NCBI GenBank assembly: GCA_030374735.1
Contig: JASCIV010000674.1
Location: 1 to 14,702, forward strand
From: Gracilaria caudata
Lineage: Eukaryota; Rhodophyta; Florideophyceae; Gracilariales; Gracilariaceae
Length of the DNA: 14,702 nucleotides
Reading direction: 5' to 3'
Shown here piece by piece: positions 6,487-14,140 of this stretch. The translations under genes were made by a program, and so were the position numbers. Each line of letters starts with the position of its first letter. Position 1 is the first letter of the stretch. The notes beneath the pieces were generated by a model. It saw only the letters and a program-made list of their open reading frames with translations, was not told where the DNA came from and did not search any database.

Positions 6487-7200
6487 ATGATACTTCACCT
6501 CCTAACCTTGTATGCTCATGTTGTTCGAAAGCACGGACAAAGATGCCCAAGACTGGATAAAAGAATGGAGCAACAAACACGACAGGGTCGGCAGCCGCAC
6601 AGCCAGCCTGGTCCCAGCAACACCAATACACCGCTATCAGGTTCACTTGACAGACAATGTGACCAACAGACTACACACCGAGTGGGACGACGAAATCTCG
6701 TCTCGCCTCAACCAACGACAAGAAGCCCTGGAAGCGAAGCCCACAATCACTGTTCAAGTGCATTTGTTCAAAGAGTTTCGCCTCCACCGTTAAGAACTAC
6801 GAAAGTATCCTGCCCGGTGTGTGACAAAAAGATGCTGAAGAATAGTTTAAAGCAGCACATAGCATCCATTCACGACAAACAGAGGTATCCATGTCACATC
6901 TGCGGGGCTCATTTTTCAGATCCTTCGACTGTGAGAGATCATTGTGCGAAAAAGCATGGCACAGCTTTTGGAAGCCATCCGCCTCAGTCGTCAGCTGCGC
7001 TTGACAGGTCTGCGAAAATACGTTGCCCGCAGTGTAACAAGATGATGCTGAGGAAAAGTTTGAAGCAGCACATAGCCTCCATTCACGACAAACAAAGATA
7101 CCCTTGTGACATCTGCGGGGCTCATTTCTCAGATCCTTCGTATCTCAGAACACATCGTTCAAGACAACATGGTGCGGCTTCTAAAAGCCAACGTCGGTAG
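6487..7200 (+). CDS. C2H2 zinc-finger protein with duplicated two-finger module
   Basis: The product is 237 aa from an ATG. Residues 25-105 are polar, Gln/Pro/Ser-rich and probably disordered. Four C2H2 fingers follow in two modules. Module 1 has C109, C112, H124, H129 and then C136, C139, H152, H157. Module 2 has C180, C183, H195, H200 and then C207, C210, H223, H228. The shared core SLKQHIASIHDKQRYPC through ICGAHFSDPS (120-147 and 191-218) is 27/28 identical in protein, while the DNA differs at 8 of 84 positions, 7 of them silent. The module was therefore duplicated and then kept under protein-level selection, which is strong evidence for a real gene. Residues 5-16 (LLTLYAHVVRKHG) look like the His half of a further finger. 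It probably binds nucleic acid; the target is unknown. No linker matches TGEKP-type arrays. Confidence 0.75.
   Translation: MILHLLTLYAHVVRKHGQRCPRLDKRMEQQTRQGRQPHSQPGPSNTNTPLSGSLDRQCDQQTTHRVGRRNLVSPQPTTRSPGSEAHNHCSSAFVQRVSPPPLRTTKVSCPVCDKKMLKNSLKQHIASIHDKQRYPCHICGAHFSDPSTVRDHCAKKHGTAFGSHPPQSSAALDRSAKIRCPQCNKMMLRKSLKQHIASIHDKQRYPCDICGAHFSDPSYLRTHRSRQHGAASKSQRR
6844..7140 (+). repeat. Tandem duplication of a zinc-finger module (213-bp period)
   Basis: Bases 6844-6927 and 7057-7140 are about 90% identical (76/84) in the same frame, with a period of 213 bp (71 codons). Seven of the eight differences are synonymous third-position changes; the only replacement is His to Asp after the first Cys of the second finger. 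The duplication is internal to the coding sequence. Confidence 0.9.
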
Positions 7201-8156
7201 CTTTGTGTATGATAAGACCTTCGCGTACCTGGGGGCCCCGTAGAGACGTGATTACGCTTGATTTGCACTATACTGAGGCTGTTTTCTTTCGTTTCTTGAA
7301 GGTGTTGCGACAGAGTTGATGTGCGAGGGTATTGTGGGGTTTCCATGTCCAATGCTGCAGTGTTTGGTTCAAAGACAGGCGCGCTCTCCGAGAGATGGCG
7401 CATGGAACGTCTCTTATTGAGGAATGGCGCAGCGTTACGTCTGCATTCGACGTCATGTCTCTGTCCGTCTCGTGCAATTTGTAGTCCTTCGCGTTGAACG
7501 TGCATGCCCGCAAGTTAGGGTGTGATGTTAAGGTCCGAACTCTAAACCACTTCAAAGTTTTGTGTGGCTCATTTCGAAAGCATGGACCACGTTAGTCGGA
7601 CCAATGACAATCTTCGTTGACGCCAAATGAAACGAATTCGTCGCATAGCGATCCAAAACATGCAAACTCTGGGGGGAATAGCATCCGAGCGCTTCGCGAA
7701 ACACTGTGAAGGAAAGATGATTATAAGCTTCCATCACAACAGAGGTTCCTTGACACACGAGAAAAGTTCAAAATATGAATATGAAGAGCCTTTCTGCCTC
7801 ACTCGAAGCTTTGATAGTCATGCATCATCTGTAGCTCACTTCACGACTCATACATACGAAAAGGTGTGATTGCAGCAGTGAAACAGATATCATAGTAAGC
7901 TAGAATTGCAGCTAGTCAGTGCACAAGAGATACTTGTACATATCTTTCGTCGCGTGTGAATGGGATCCGGAAGCTCCGAAGCAAGCAACTGTTCCTCATC
8001 CACTATACCACTATCTCACGTGACAAACTGCAGTCCTATCTTTGTCTTCATTACATTCCCAATCCAAGCGCGCAAGCCACGCTACAGGGGCTCTCGACAC
8101 TGATCTCTTCAGCTCTCTGTCACTAAGACAGGCGCACGATTTCATTCAATAGCGTT
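7201..8156. other. Convergent intergenic region, 956 bp, no supported gene
   Basis: This region lies between the 3' ends of the zinc-finger gene (+) and the PYROXD1-like gene (-). Several overlapping ORFs of 68-127 codons on both strands resemble nothing and show no start context or motif. The 3' untranslated regions of both genes must be here. I see no tRNA, repeat or strong inverted repeat. Confidence 0.5.
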
Positions 8157-9674
8157 TCAGTCAAAGTACTCTTCCAAGTCCGTTTCTTTGTCTACTATAC
8201 GTTCACCGAGCCAGTCAATGTTAAGCTGTGTCAGAATCAAGTTTTCAAATACTTCAGCACTATCGACATCGCCAACAAGAACTGCTCCTCTAACCCGACC
8301 GTCTTTAATTACAACTCGTAGATAATCCTCTCCCAATCTCTCATACTCTTTGTACCCACTTGCCAATCCCTGGGCATTATATCGTCCAAGCAATACAACT
8401 CGTTTTCCAAAGAACTTCGTTGCATGTGCAAAGACGTCAAATTCGAGACCCACGTATGCTTCACTAAAACCAAGTCTATCTGCCATATTCTGTGCTGCAA
8501 CACGCCCTGCAGTCAAGGCTTGGCTCCATAGACGCAACTGAAACCAGTCTGAGTCGTCTGGGGAATGCACAGAAGCACAATCCCCAGCAGCAAAAACACC
8601 ACGCATGCTGCTTTCCATTACTCCTGCTTTGACCATCACCCCTCCGTTTCGGCCTTCTTCACGAGCAGCCAACTCAATAGGGCCATCTGTTAACCATTCG
8701 ACGTTGGCAGTGATTCCTGTTGCAACAACGATAAGATCACAACGAACAAACTCTCCATTGGACAGTTGTGCAATGACTGGCCATTCTTCCTTGACATCTT
8801 TATGCAAACGTACAACTTCACAGCCTTCAAGAATTTGGACTTTCTTCTTGTTCCTACCATGGAGAAAGGGAATTTGTTTATGATCCTTGAGCACTACGCC
8901 TGTCCTGTCGTACAGAATCGGACTTTGCCGTACTCGCAGCCATTGCGGACCAACAGCTGCTGCTTTCGGGGAAGCTTTCGAATTGGTTTTCATGTACGTA
9001 CCTTCGGCGTTGGTTCCCGAGCTCTCATGATTTTCATATGAAGACTTCAATGAACCTGATTCCTGAGCGTGGTTTACGCGAGAGCACTCATCTATTTCAA
9101 AAATGTTCGTAAGAGCGGTAGCTGCGCGTTCGTCAAAGAAGGAACCACCGATGTGATTTCGAGTCAACCAAACCACATGACAGCTTGATATTTCATGAAC
9201 AAGTTCCATAGCAATACCCCCGGCGCCGATAACTAAAATCGCACGAGATCGCGATAGACCTTGAGCAAGTTGTTGAACTGAATGAGTATCTCGCAATGTG
9301 AGAACGGCGTCCCGGAATTCGAAAGACTGAAGCGCAGATGGGACAAAAGGAGAGGCACCGGTTGTAATGCAACATATAGAATAGGGTTGACAAAGCCCGT
9401 CCTCTGTGATCAAATGGCTTGGTTCTAACTTCAGAGCTCGTGCCTGAAGAAAAGTAATGTTTCTTTGCGCACACCAGACACGGGATTTTTCAGTCTGCAC
9501 GCCGACATCCGTGGCTAGATGGGTGACTGCAACAGGATTAGATGACATCCTCAAGTTGGACTGAGGGTCAATCAGAACTATGGGGAGCTTTGGTGCTAAA
9601 GAAGACAAGTGCGAAGCGCATGTAGTCCCTGCTATTCCACCGCCGACTATAACCACTGGCTTCATGCCTCGCAT
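8157..9674 (-). CDS. PYROXD1: PYROXD1-like FAD/NAD(P)-dependent oxidoreductase
   Basis: The product is 505 aa, close to the 500 aa of human PYROXD1. The FAD-binding GGGIAG motif (VVIVGGGIAGTTC, 7-19) is near the N-terminus. LVIGAGGIAMELVHEI (147-162) is the NAD(P)H site, in the wording typical of PYROXD1. VVATG (316-320) and GVFAAGDCA (359-367) complete the two-dinucleotide-binding fold. The C-terminal LNIDWLGERIVD...EEYFD closely resembles the human end. The redox-active Cys-x4-Cys pair of disulphide reductases is absent, as expected for this family. In animals PYROXD1 forms a complex with NAD(P)H that protects the copper-sensitive active site of the tRNA ligase RTCB; whether that holds here is inference. 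Residues 198-245 are a polar, Ser-rich insertion before the second half. The ATG at 9674 or the Met4 codon at 9665 could be the start. The gene is intronless. Confidence 0.88.
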   Translation of the reverse strand: MRGMKPVVIVGGGIAGTTCASHLSSLAPKLPIVLIDPQSNLRMSSNPVAVTHLATDVGVQTEKSRVWCAQRNITFLQARALKLEPSHLITEDGLCQPYSICCITTGASPFVPSALQSFEFRDAVLTLRDTHSVQQLAQGLSRSRAILVIGAGGIAMELVHEISSCHVVWLTRNHIGGSFFDERAATALTNIFEIDECSRVNHAQESGSLKSSYENHESSGTNAEGTYMKTNSKASPKAAAVGPQWLRVRQSPILYDRTGVVLKDHKQIPFLHGRNKKKVQILEGCEVVRLHKDVKEEWPVIAQLSNGEFVRCDLIVVATGITANVEWLTDGPIELAAREEGRNGGVMVKAGVMESSMRGVFAAGDCASVHSPDDSDWFQLRLWSQALTAGRVAAQNMADRLGFSEAYVGLEFDVFAHATKFFGKRVVLLGRYNAQGLASGYKEYERLGEDYLRVVIKDGRVRGAVLVGDVDSAEVFENLILTQLNIDWLGERIVDKETDLEEYFD

Positions 9675-10309
9675 TTGACGGGAACTTCGCTTCCTGAGAG
9701 TTGTTTGGGTATAACCGATGAGAATGATAGTATCCTTAATCGAGAAGGGAATCCCCTTACTTCTTAGATGAACTCTAATTCGCGGAGTTTGTGAACATAC
9801 GCCCGAGAGGTGCTTTCGTCAAGAGAACAGTACAAACATTCGGTCTCATCTCAATAGTTCAGGAGGTTGGCCACTGCTTTGGCATACCAACGGTGGTCGG
9901 AAAACAATAAGATTTTTCTTATCTTCATCCGACTATGAATTTAGACTTCTCGTTCAAGCGGTGCAGGTCAAAACAACTCGAGAGAGCTTTGGGGACAACG
10001 GGTGCCGCAAGAGAACGAACGGCGGACTCCAAAGATGTATACAATGGGATATAATGTACATGGATATCTACTCGTCAGGTTCCAACAAAAAGAATGTCCA
10101 CTTCATGATGAAGAATGAAAACCTGAAGAAGATCAAAATACACTTGTACGATGTGGCAAAATCATGGACTTCGAGCGAACCGCCGTCGACCCCAGCTCTA
10201 CTTTCTCTCAGCAAATGGATAAGGAACAAGCACAGAAGTATGAAGGTAGATATTGTAGGAACTGCCTGAGCGCACCAAAGCAAAAGTCGCGCATTTACGA
10301 TTCGTGGAA
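9675..10309. promoter_or_regulatory. Divergent promoter region, 635 bp
   Basis: This region separates the PYROXD1-like gene (-) from the Acl4-like gene (+), so it should contain both promoters. ATAAGA-TTTT-TCTTAT at 9907-9922 is a short perfect hairpin/palindrome. The apparent ORF from 9961 begins with GTG, and the one from 10164 runs out of frame into the Acl4-like gene. Neither resembles a protein family. Confidence 0.55.
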
Positions 10310-11392
10310 ATGTCCCCGGTACCAAGGAAAGCGCGTCATTCAAGGCGTTCCAGAGCAAAATCTGCTAGAAGAGTGAAGCAGAACACATTACAATTGTCCA
10401 ATCCGATATCTGTCGATGCGCTCGTGAGGGATGCGAAAACCTGCGAAGCAAACGGGCAGCTGCAGGACGCAATCTCAAAATTGGAACGAGCAGTGACCTT
10501 GAAGCCAGATGATGCAGGGTTTTACGAGGAGTTGGCCACCCTCTATATGCAAGAAACAAGATCAGAAGACGCGGTGCGAGCTTTGCGCATGGCTATAACG
10601 CTTAAGCCTAATGATGGATTCGAGAAATACAATTATCTAGCGCAACTTCTTGGAGACACAGAGGAGGCTGTATTGAGCGCTCGTAAAGGTATAGAATTAA
10701 TAAAGATGGAGCTCACGAGCATTGACAAATCGCAGGAAGCTCGTACACAAGAATTACGAGAGTTCCAAGCAAGCGCGCACTGTTCAGTGGCTGAAATATT
10801 CCTCGGAGTCATCGAAGAAAGTAATGACCCTGCTCTGGCTCAGAAACTGGACGTAGAGGTTGAGAAGGAAATCATGGAAGCTCTTGCTATCAGTGTTGAG
10901 GGCGGTGTATCCGAACAAGAGTCGTTAATCGCTTTAGCAAACTTGAGATTAAGTCAGGGTCGAGCTGTTGATGCGAGGGAGGCAATGGTACGCGTTTTGG
11001 CATGTATGTCACATGGACTTCAACTGCTCGAACAGGATGAAATTTCTGACGCAGTATTGGTCGCGGCTATGGAGAAGCTGCCCCCAATGGAAATTCGAAT
11101 CGCCATTGGGAAGCAGCTGATGGAAGTTGGCTTGTGGGCTGAAGCTGAAGCTGTACTTTCCTCAGTCATGTATGAGTGTGACTTCAACGTTGAAGTTTGG
11201 TACCTACTCGCGGTAACTCATTGGAAACGAAGACAGCCCTCAGAAGCTCGGGAATGCCTAGCGCAGACGCGTTCAATTTTGGAACGATCAGACGGATACG
11301 AAGGCGAACTTGAAGAGGAGATGATCGATAAACTATACGAGGAGTTAGAAAAAATTAGTGGTGATCCCAACAAAGGTGTTCCACAGCAATAG
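10310..11392 (+). CDS. TPR protein, Acl4-like ribosomal protein L4 assembly chaperone
   Basis: The product is 360 aa from the ATG at 10310; the frame extends 6 bases to a GTG, which I do not use. The first 25 residues are very basic (RKARHSRRSRAKSARR) and look like a nuclear localisation signal. TPR repeats follow: VDALVRDAKTCEANGQLQDAI with KLERAVTLKPDD (35-68), then AGFYEELATLYMQETRSEDAV with ALRMAITLKPND (69-102). Next comes a non-canonical unit, KYNYLAQLLGDTEEAVLSARKGIELI (106-131), a pattern I associate with Acl4, the dedicated chaperone of ribosomal protein uL4. Long helices and a final TPR-like hairpin (VEVWYLLAVTHWKRRQPSEAR, 294-314) lead to an acidic tail (330-352). The basic-leader/TPR/acidic-tail layout fits Acl4. 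TPR folds are easily confused, so the protein class is firm but the Acl4 identity is probable only. It is convergent with CCDC47, 50 bp apart. Confidence 0.72.
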   Translation: MSPVPRKARHSRRSRAKSARRVKQNTLQLSNPISVDALVRDAKTCEANGQLQDAISKLERAVTLKPDDAGFYEELATLYMQETRSEDAVRALRMAITLKPNDGFEKYNYLAQLLGDTEEAVLSARKGIELIKMELTSIDKSQEARTQELREFQASAHCSVAEIFLGVIEESNDPALAQKLDVEVEKEIMEALAISVEGGVSEQESLIALANLRLSQGRAVDAREAMVRVLACMSHGLQLLEQDEISDAVLVAAMEKLPPMEIRIAIGKQLMEVGLWAEAEAVLSSVMYECDFNVEVWYLLAVTHWKRRQPSEARECLAQTRSILERSDGYEGELEEEMIDKLYEELEKISGDPNKGVPQQ

Positions 11393-11442
11393 CACCGCAA
11401 TGTATTGGGGTATGTCCTCCGATAAGATGCATGAAGTTACGC

Positions 11443-12582
11443 TTATTTTCTCACGGTCTTTCTCATACGGGCATTGAGTTCCTTCTTTCGCTTCTTCTCT
11501 TCATACTTGATCTGCTTTTCACGCGACATTTTCCCGACCGCCTCTTCCTCTTCTTTTTTCTTCGCTAGTCTACGAGCAGCCGCTTCTTCAGCTCTAGCCT
11601 TCTGAAGCTTCTTATCTTCTTCTTGTTGTGCCCTTCTGCGCAGTTCTACAGCTTTCTTGCGTGCTGCTGCTGACATTTTGGTTTCTGATACTGTATCTAC
11701 CAAATGAATTGCGATCTGAGACATATCTTCAAGTACTTGAGGCAGATGCTTCTGCTGCCAAGGCAGAACGAACTCAACACGGACAAGTTGCTTAGAAGCG
11801 TTGCTCTGTGAATCCCATTTTGCGCCATTCTCCGTCACGTGAACAGAGAGCAAATTCTTTGATTGACGAGTGATGACTGTTCGAATTCTTTCTGGCAGCA
11901 ACGTTGTTATGATGTCACTGTGCTCAGTCATTGTGATGAAATCACCTGGAAGACCGTTCACATCCATCACCTCTCCGGCAAATCGCTCTACTGATTTTAG
12001 AGCTTCTCCTTCTTGAACGTCTCTCAATCGAGACAGCTCTTTCCGCTTCACGATGAACAATGTTAGCGGATCCATAGACACGTCTGTCGTGATCGGCATG
12101 TAAAACACAATGCGGTCTCGCTGCGGAGTTGTCATGAAGCTGGAAGTGTAAGAGAATAAATCCATGCGCTTGGCCAAATCCATAAATACGGTTAGACCAG
12201 ATGTATATCGCCGACCGGTTGCGTGGTACCAGTAAAATGACGGCCCGTCTTTGAGAAGCGTCTTGCCTTCCTTTGTTCCAAACTCAACAAATTGGTGATC
12301 CAGAATCTCTCGCAAAATGCCAGCTACCTTGCGCGCAAGGTTCAGATTCACGTAACTTCCATACACGAAACCAATGACATAAGCGACGACAAGAGACGCC
12401 ACGAAGAGCTCAAAGAAAAAGACAGTTTGAGAGTCTGCAACTAGTGCAGATACGAACTTCTGAACATCGGACTTTTCAGTCTCAGATGTTTCTGCGGCGA
12501 CGGAGGAAAACAGCAAGCAACTAACAGCAGTCGTTACTTGCCAGCAATGGCGAGCGTCATGATTGAAGATTTTCATACTCAT
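11443..12582 (-). CDS. CCDC47: CCDC47-like ER membrane protein (PAT complex subunit)
   Basis: The product is 379 aa from an ATG (Met3 at 12576 is an equally good start). A hydrophobic N-terminus ending SSVAA (14-30) looks like a cleaved signal peptide. A short lumenal stretch follows, with one transmembrane helix at about 53-75. The cytosolic domain has the CCDC47/DUF1682 pattern: FYWYHATGRRYTSGL (116-130), a DLAKRMDLFSY segment (135-145), LPGDFITMTEHSDI (211-224) and LLPERI near 228. A long charged coiled coil (300-379) ends in REKQIKYEEKKRKKELNARM and a basic tail, as in animal homologues. CCDC47 pairs with Asterix in the PAT chaperone complex, which helps fold multi-spanning proteins at the translocon, and it contacts the ribosome through the basic coiled coil. 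The lumenal part is shorter and less acidic than in human CCDC47 (483 aa). No intron is seen. Confidence 0.87.
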   Translation of the reverse strand: MSMKIFNHDARHCWQVTTAVSCLLFSSVAAETSETEKSDVQKFVSALVADSQTVFFFELFVASLVVAYVIGFVYGSYVNLNLARKVAGILREILDHQFVEFGTKEGKTLLKDGPSFYWYHATGRRYTSGLTVFMDLAKRMDLFSYTSSFMTTPQRDRIVFYMPITTDVSMDPLTLFIVKRKELSRLRDVQEGEALKSVERFAGEVMDVNGLPGDFITMTEHSDIITTLLPERIRTVITRQSKNLLSVHVTENGAKWDSQSNASKQLVRVEFVLPWQQKHLPQVLEDMSQIAIHLVDTVSETKMSAAARKKAVELRRRAQQEEDKKLQKARAEEAAARRLAKKKEEEEAVGKMSREKQIKYEEKKRKKELNARMRKTVRK

Positions 12583-13639
12583 ATTCAGATGACCGGGGTT
12601 TCGGACTTTGCTCAGGTGTCACCACGCCGAGAAAACAGAGGGACGGGGTAAAGAAAAAGAACTGATCACAGAAGACGTCTCCACCGAAAAAGCAGTTCAA
12701 CGAGAAAGGCAATTCAGGGCTGCTCTCTAACTTACAATCTTGACTGTTTCTGTTTGAGGAGTCACAAGGGTTTCTGTTGAGTGCAATTAAATCGCTGAGC
12801 ACACCGTGAGCAGAGGGGCGCTTTTCTTCTTGCAAGTCCGGACGGACTCGGTTTGAGGCGGGGTGTGAAATTGCGTCATGTCATCCGCCCTTGGCCTGCG
12901 ACAGAAATAGTTGCCTCCAAATTTTGAATCTTGACCTGGAAGAGTGCGCCGGAGAACGGCATTTTGTGGGGTGAAATGGTAAAGCTTTGGAGATTCAGGA
13001 CTTTTGCGGCATGTTAGGCGTACAGATGCGTATGCGCGGGCTTTGCTCGTTTGCTAACAAGGCCAAGCAATATTGGGCAGGCGAAGCGGTCATACAAATG
13101 AACAAGCCGAGGGTGCATCATCCATCTCGGGCCATGGGGCTGAAGCCGTTTGCGCCCATCGCAAAGATGAGCAGCAAACAAGCAAAGCCCGAGATGTCCT
13201 GAGATGTGTCTGTCTCATGACGAGAAGCTTCTGGCATGAGTAGGTTGAAAACTATCAACACGAGTGGACGCTTCTACATTTACAAAATAAAGCCCTGTAC
13301 GGAATCTGCAACCGAAGAGGTTTAGTGCGATACCTGTAATACTCCTAGAACAAAGGCTCGAGAACAAAATAAACCTACTACTAGTATCACTATATAGGAC
13401 AAAAAACATGGTCATCTTGGGAGAAAACTTCTAGTGTTCTGAAGCAAGAGTGCGACGGCGTAGATCGCGTAAGACCTGAACCCAATCGGCACAACTACAC
13501 TATAGACCGATTCTTTCCGACTGTACATGGTGCAATCCGCGAGATAGCCAACAGAGACTTCTTCCTGACGCTGCAGACCAATGAGGATAGATAAACTGCC
13601 ACTTAACCCGTACGTGAGTACAAAGAAAACAAGAGCACC
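12583..13639. other. Intergenic region, about 1 kb, with a structured inverted repeat
   Basis: This region lies between two minus-strand genes, so it holds the CCDC47 promoter and the 3' end of the RING-H2 gene. No ORF with an ATG and a recognisable motif is present; the 71-codon frame at 12987 begins with TTG. Two AATAAA hexamers occur on the plus strand at 13286-13291 and 13368-13373. The main element is the folded region at 13037-13191. Confidence 0.55.
13037..13191 (-). ncRNA. Candidate structured RNA or foldback element (cloverleaf-like)
   Basis: The outer arms 13037-13055 (CGGGCTTTGCTCGTTTGCT) and 13173-13191 are inverted repeats of 19 bp with one exception. That exception (C13048/A13180) is a mismatch on the plus strand but a G-U wobble on the minus strand. 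Inside lie TTTGCG-cccat-CGCAAA (13149-13165), CCGAG...CTCGG (13107-13130) and a weak CCAA...TTGG hairpin near 13063-13076, giving a three-arm fold. No known RNA family is recognised. It may instead be a small foldback repeat or a DNA-level palindrome. Confidence 0.35.
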
Positions 13640-14140
13640 TCACCTCCTGTCCGTTGCCGATCGAGCAAAGCGTCGGTGATGCCGTTGCACAGGGCGAGAT
13701 ACCAGACTAAGGCGACGTTCCAAAAGAAGCCATGAGAGGTCGTGGTTTGGCATTCCAAGCGGAGTGTCGTGGTCATGTGACATTGTTAGCGGCGCTTGTG
13801 ATAACCTTGCGTTACAAAGAGGGCATCTGGGATATCTGGCGAGCCATTTTGCGAGGCAGTGTGGGTGCCAAGAAGCATGTTTGCACGGTAGTCTTGTGCG
13901 GCTGGAGCCCGTGGGCATATCGTCCATACATATCAGGCATTGATTATCTTGCGAGGTCTTGGACATGCGCAAATCAGAAGAAATCTCGAAAAAGTCTGCT
14001 GATGATTCATCAGACGTTCGCTCGGAAGGAGCAATCGGTGGTTGTCGAGGGGCATCATTGAGGAACAGAAGTGGGTCACGAGGAGGCTTTCTTCGTCGCA
14101 AAAAGCGCAGTCGTTGGAGCAATAGACCGTCACGCATCAT
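13640..14140 (-). CDS. RING-H2 finger protein
   Basis: The product is 166 aa from the first ATG at 14140 (the next codon is also ATG). The open frame extends upstream to a TTG at 14344, but that part is Arg/Pro/Ser-rich without domains. The C-terminal RING-H2 finger is complete: C68, C71, C86, H88, H92, C95, C106, C109, with LPCKHASWHPHCLAKWL and CPLC. This pattern indicates an E2-binding ubiquitin ligase. There is no transmembrane helix, so the class is cytosolic or nuclear. The N-terminal part (1-60) is basic, then acidic and Ser-rich. The tail after the finger is short. The sequence around the stop codon reads GGAG|GTGAGG on the minus strand, a possible splice donor, so a further exon cannot be excluded. 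Substrate and pathway are unknown. Confidence 0.7.
   Translation of the reverse strand: MMRDGLLLQRLRFLRRRKPPRDPLLFLNDAPRQPPIAPSERTSDESSADFFEISSDLRMSKTSQDNQCLICMDDMPTGSSRTRLPCKHASWHPHCLAKWLARYPRCPLCNARLSQAPLTMSHDHDTPLGMPNHDLSWLLLERRLSLVSRPVQRHHRRFARSATDRR

Noticed and set aside
7122..7869. Several 68-127-codon ORFs on both strands after the zinc-finger gene
   Set aside because: They overlap each other, lack motifs and do not show coding-like conservation or composition.
9961..10269. 102-codon ORF in the divergent promoter region
   Set aside because: It begins with GTG, has no recognisable motif, and overlaps an equally long antisense frame.
12987..13202. 71-codon plus-strand ORF followed by AATAAA hexamers
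   Set aside because: It starts with TTG, is composed largely of the inverted-repeat structure and has no protein-family resemblance.
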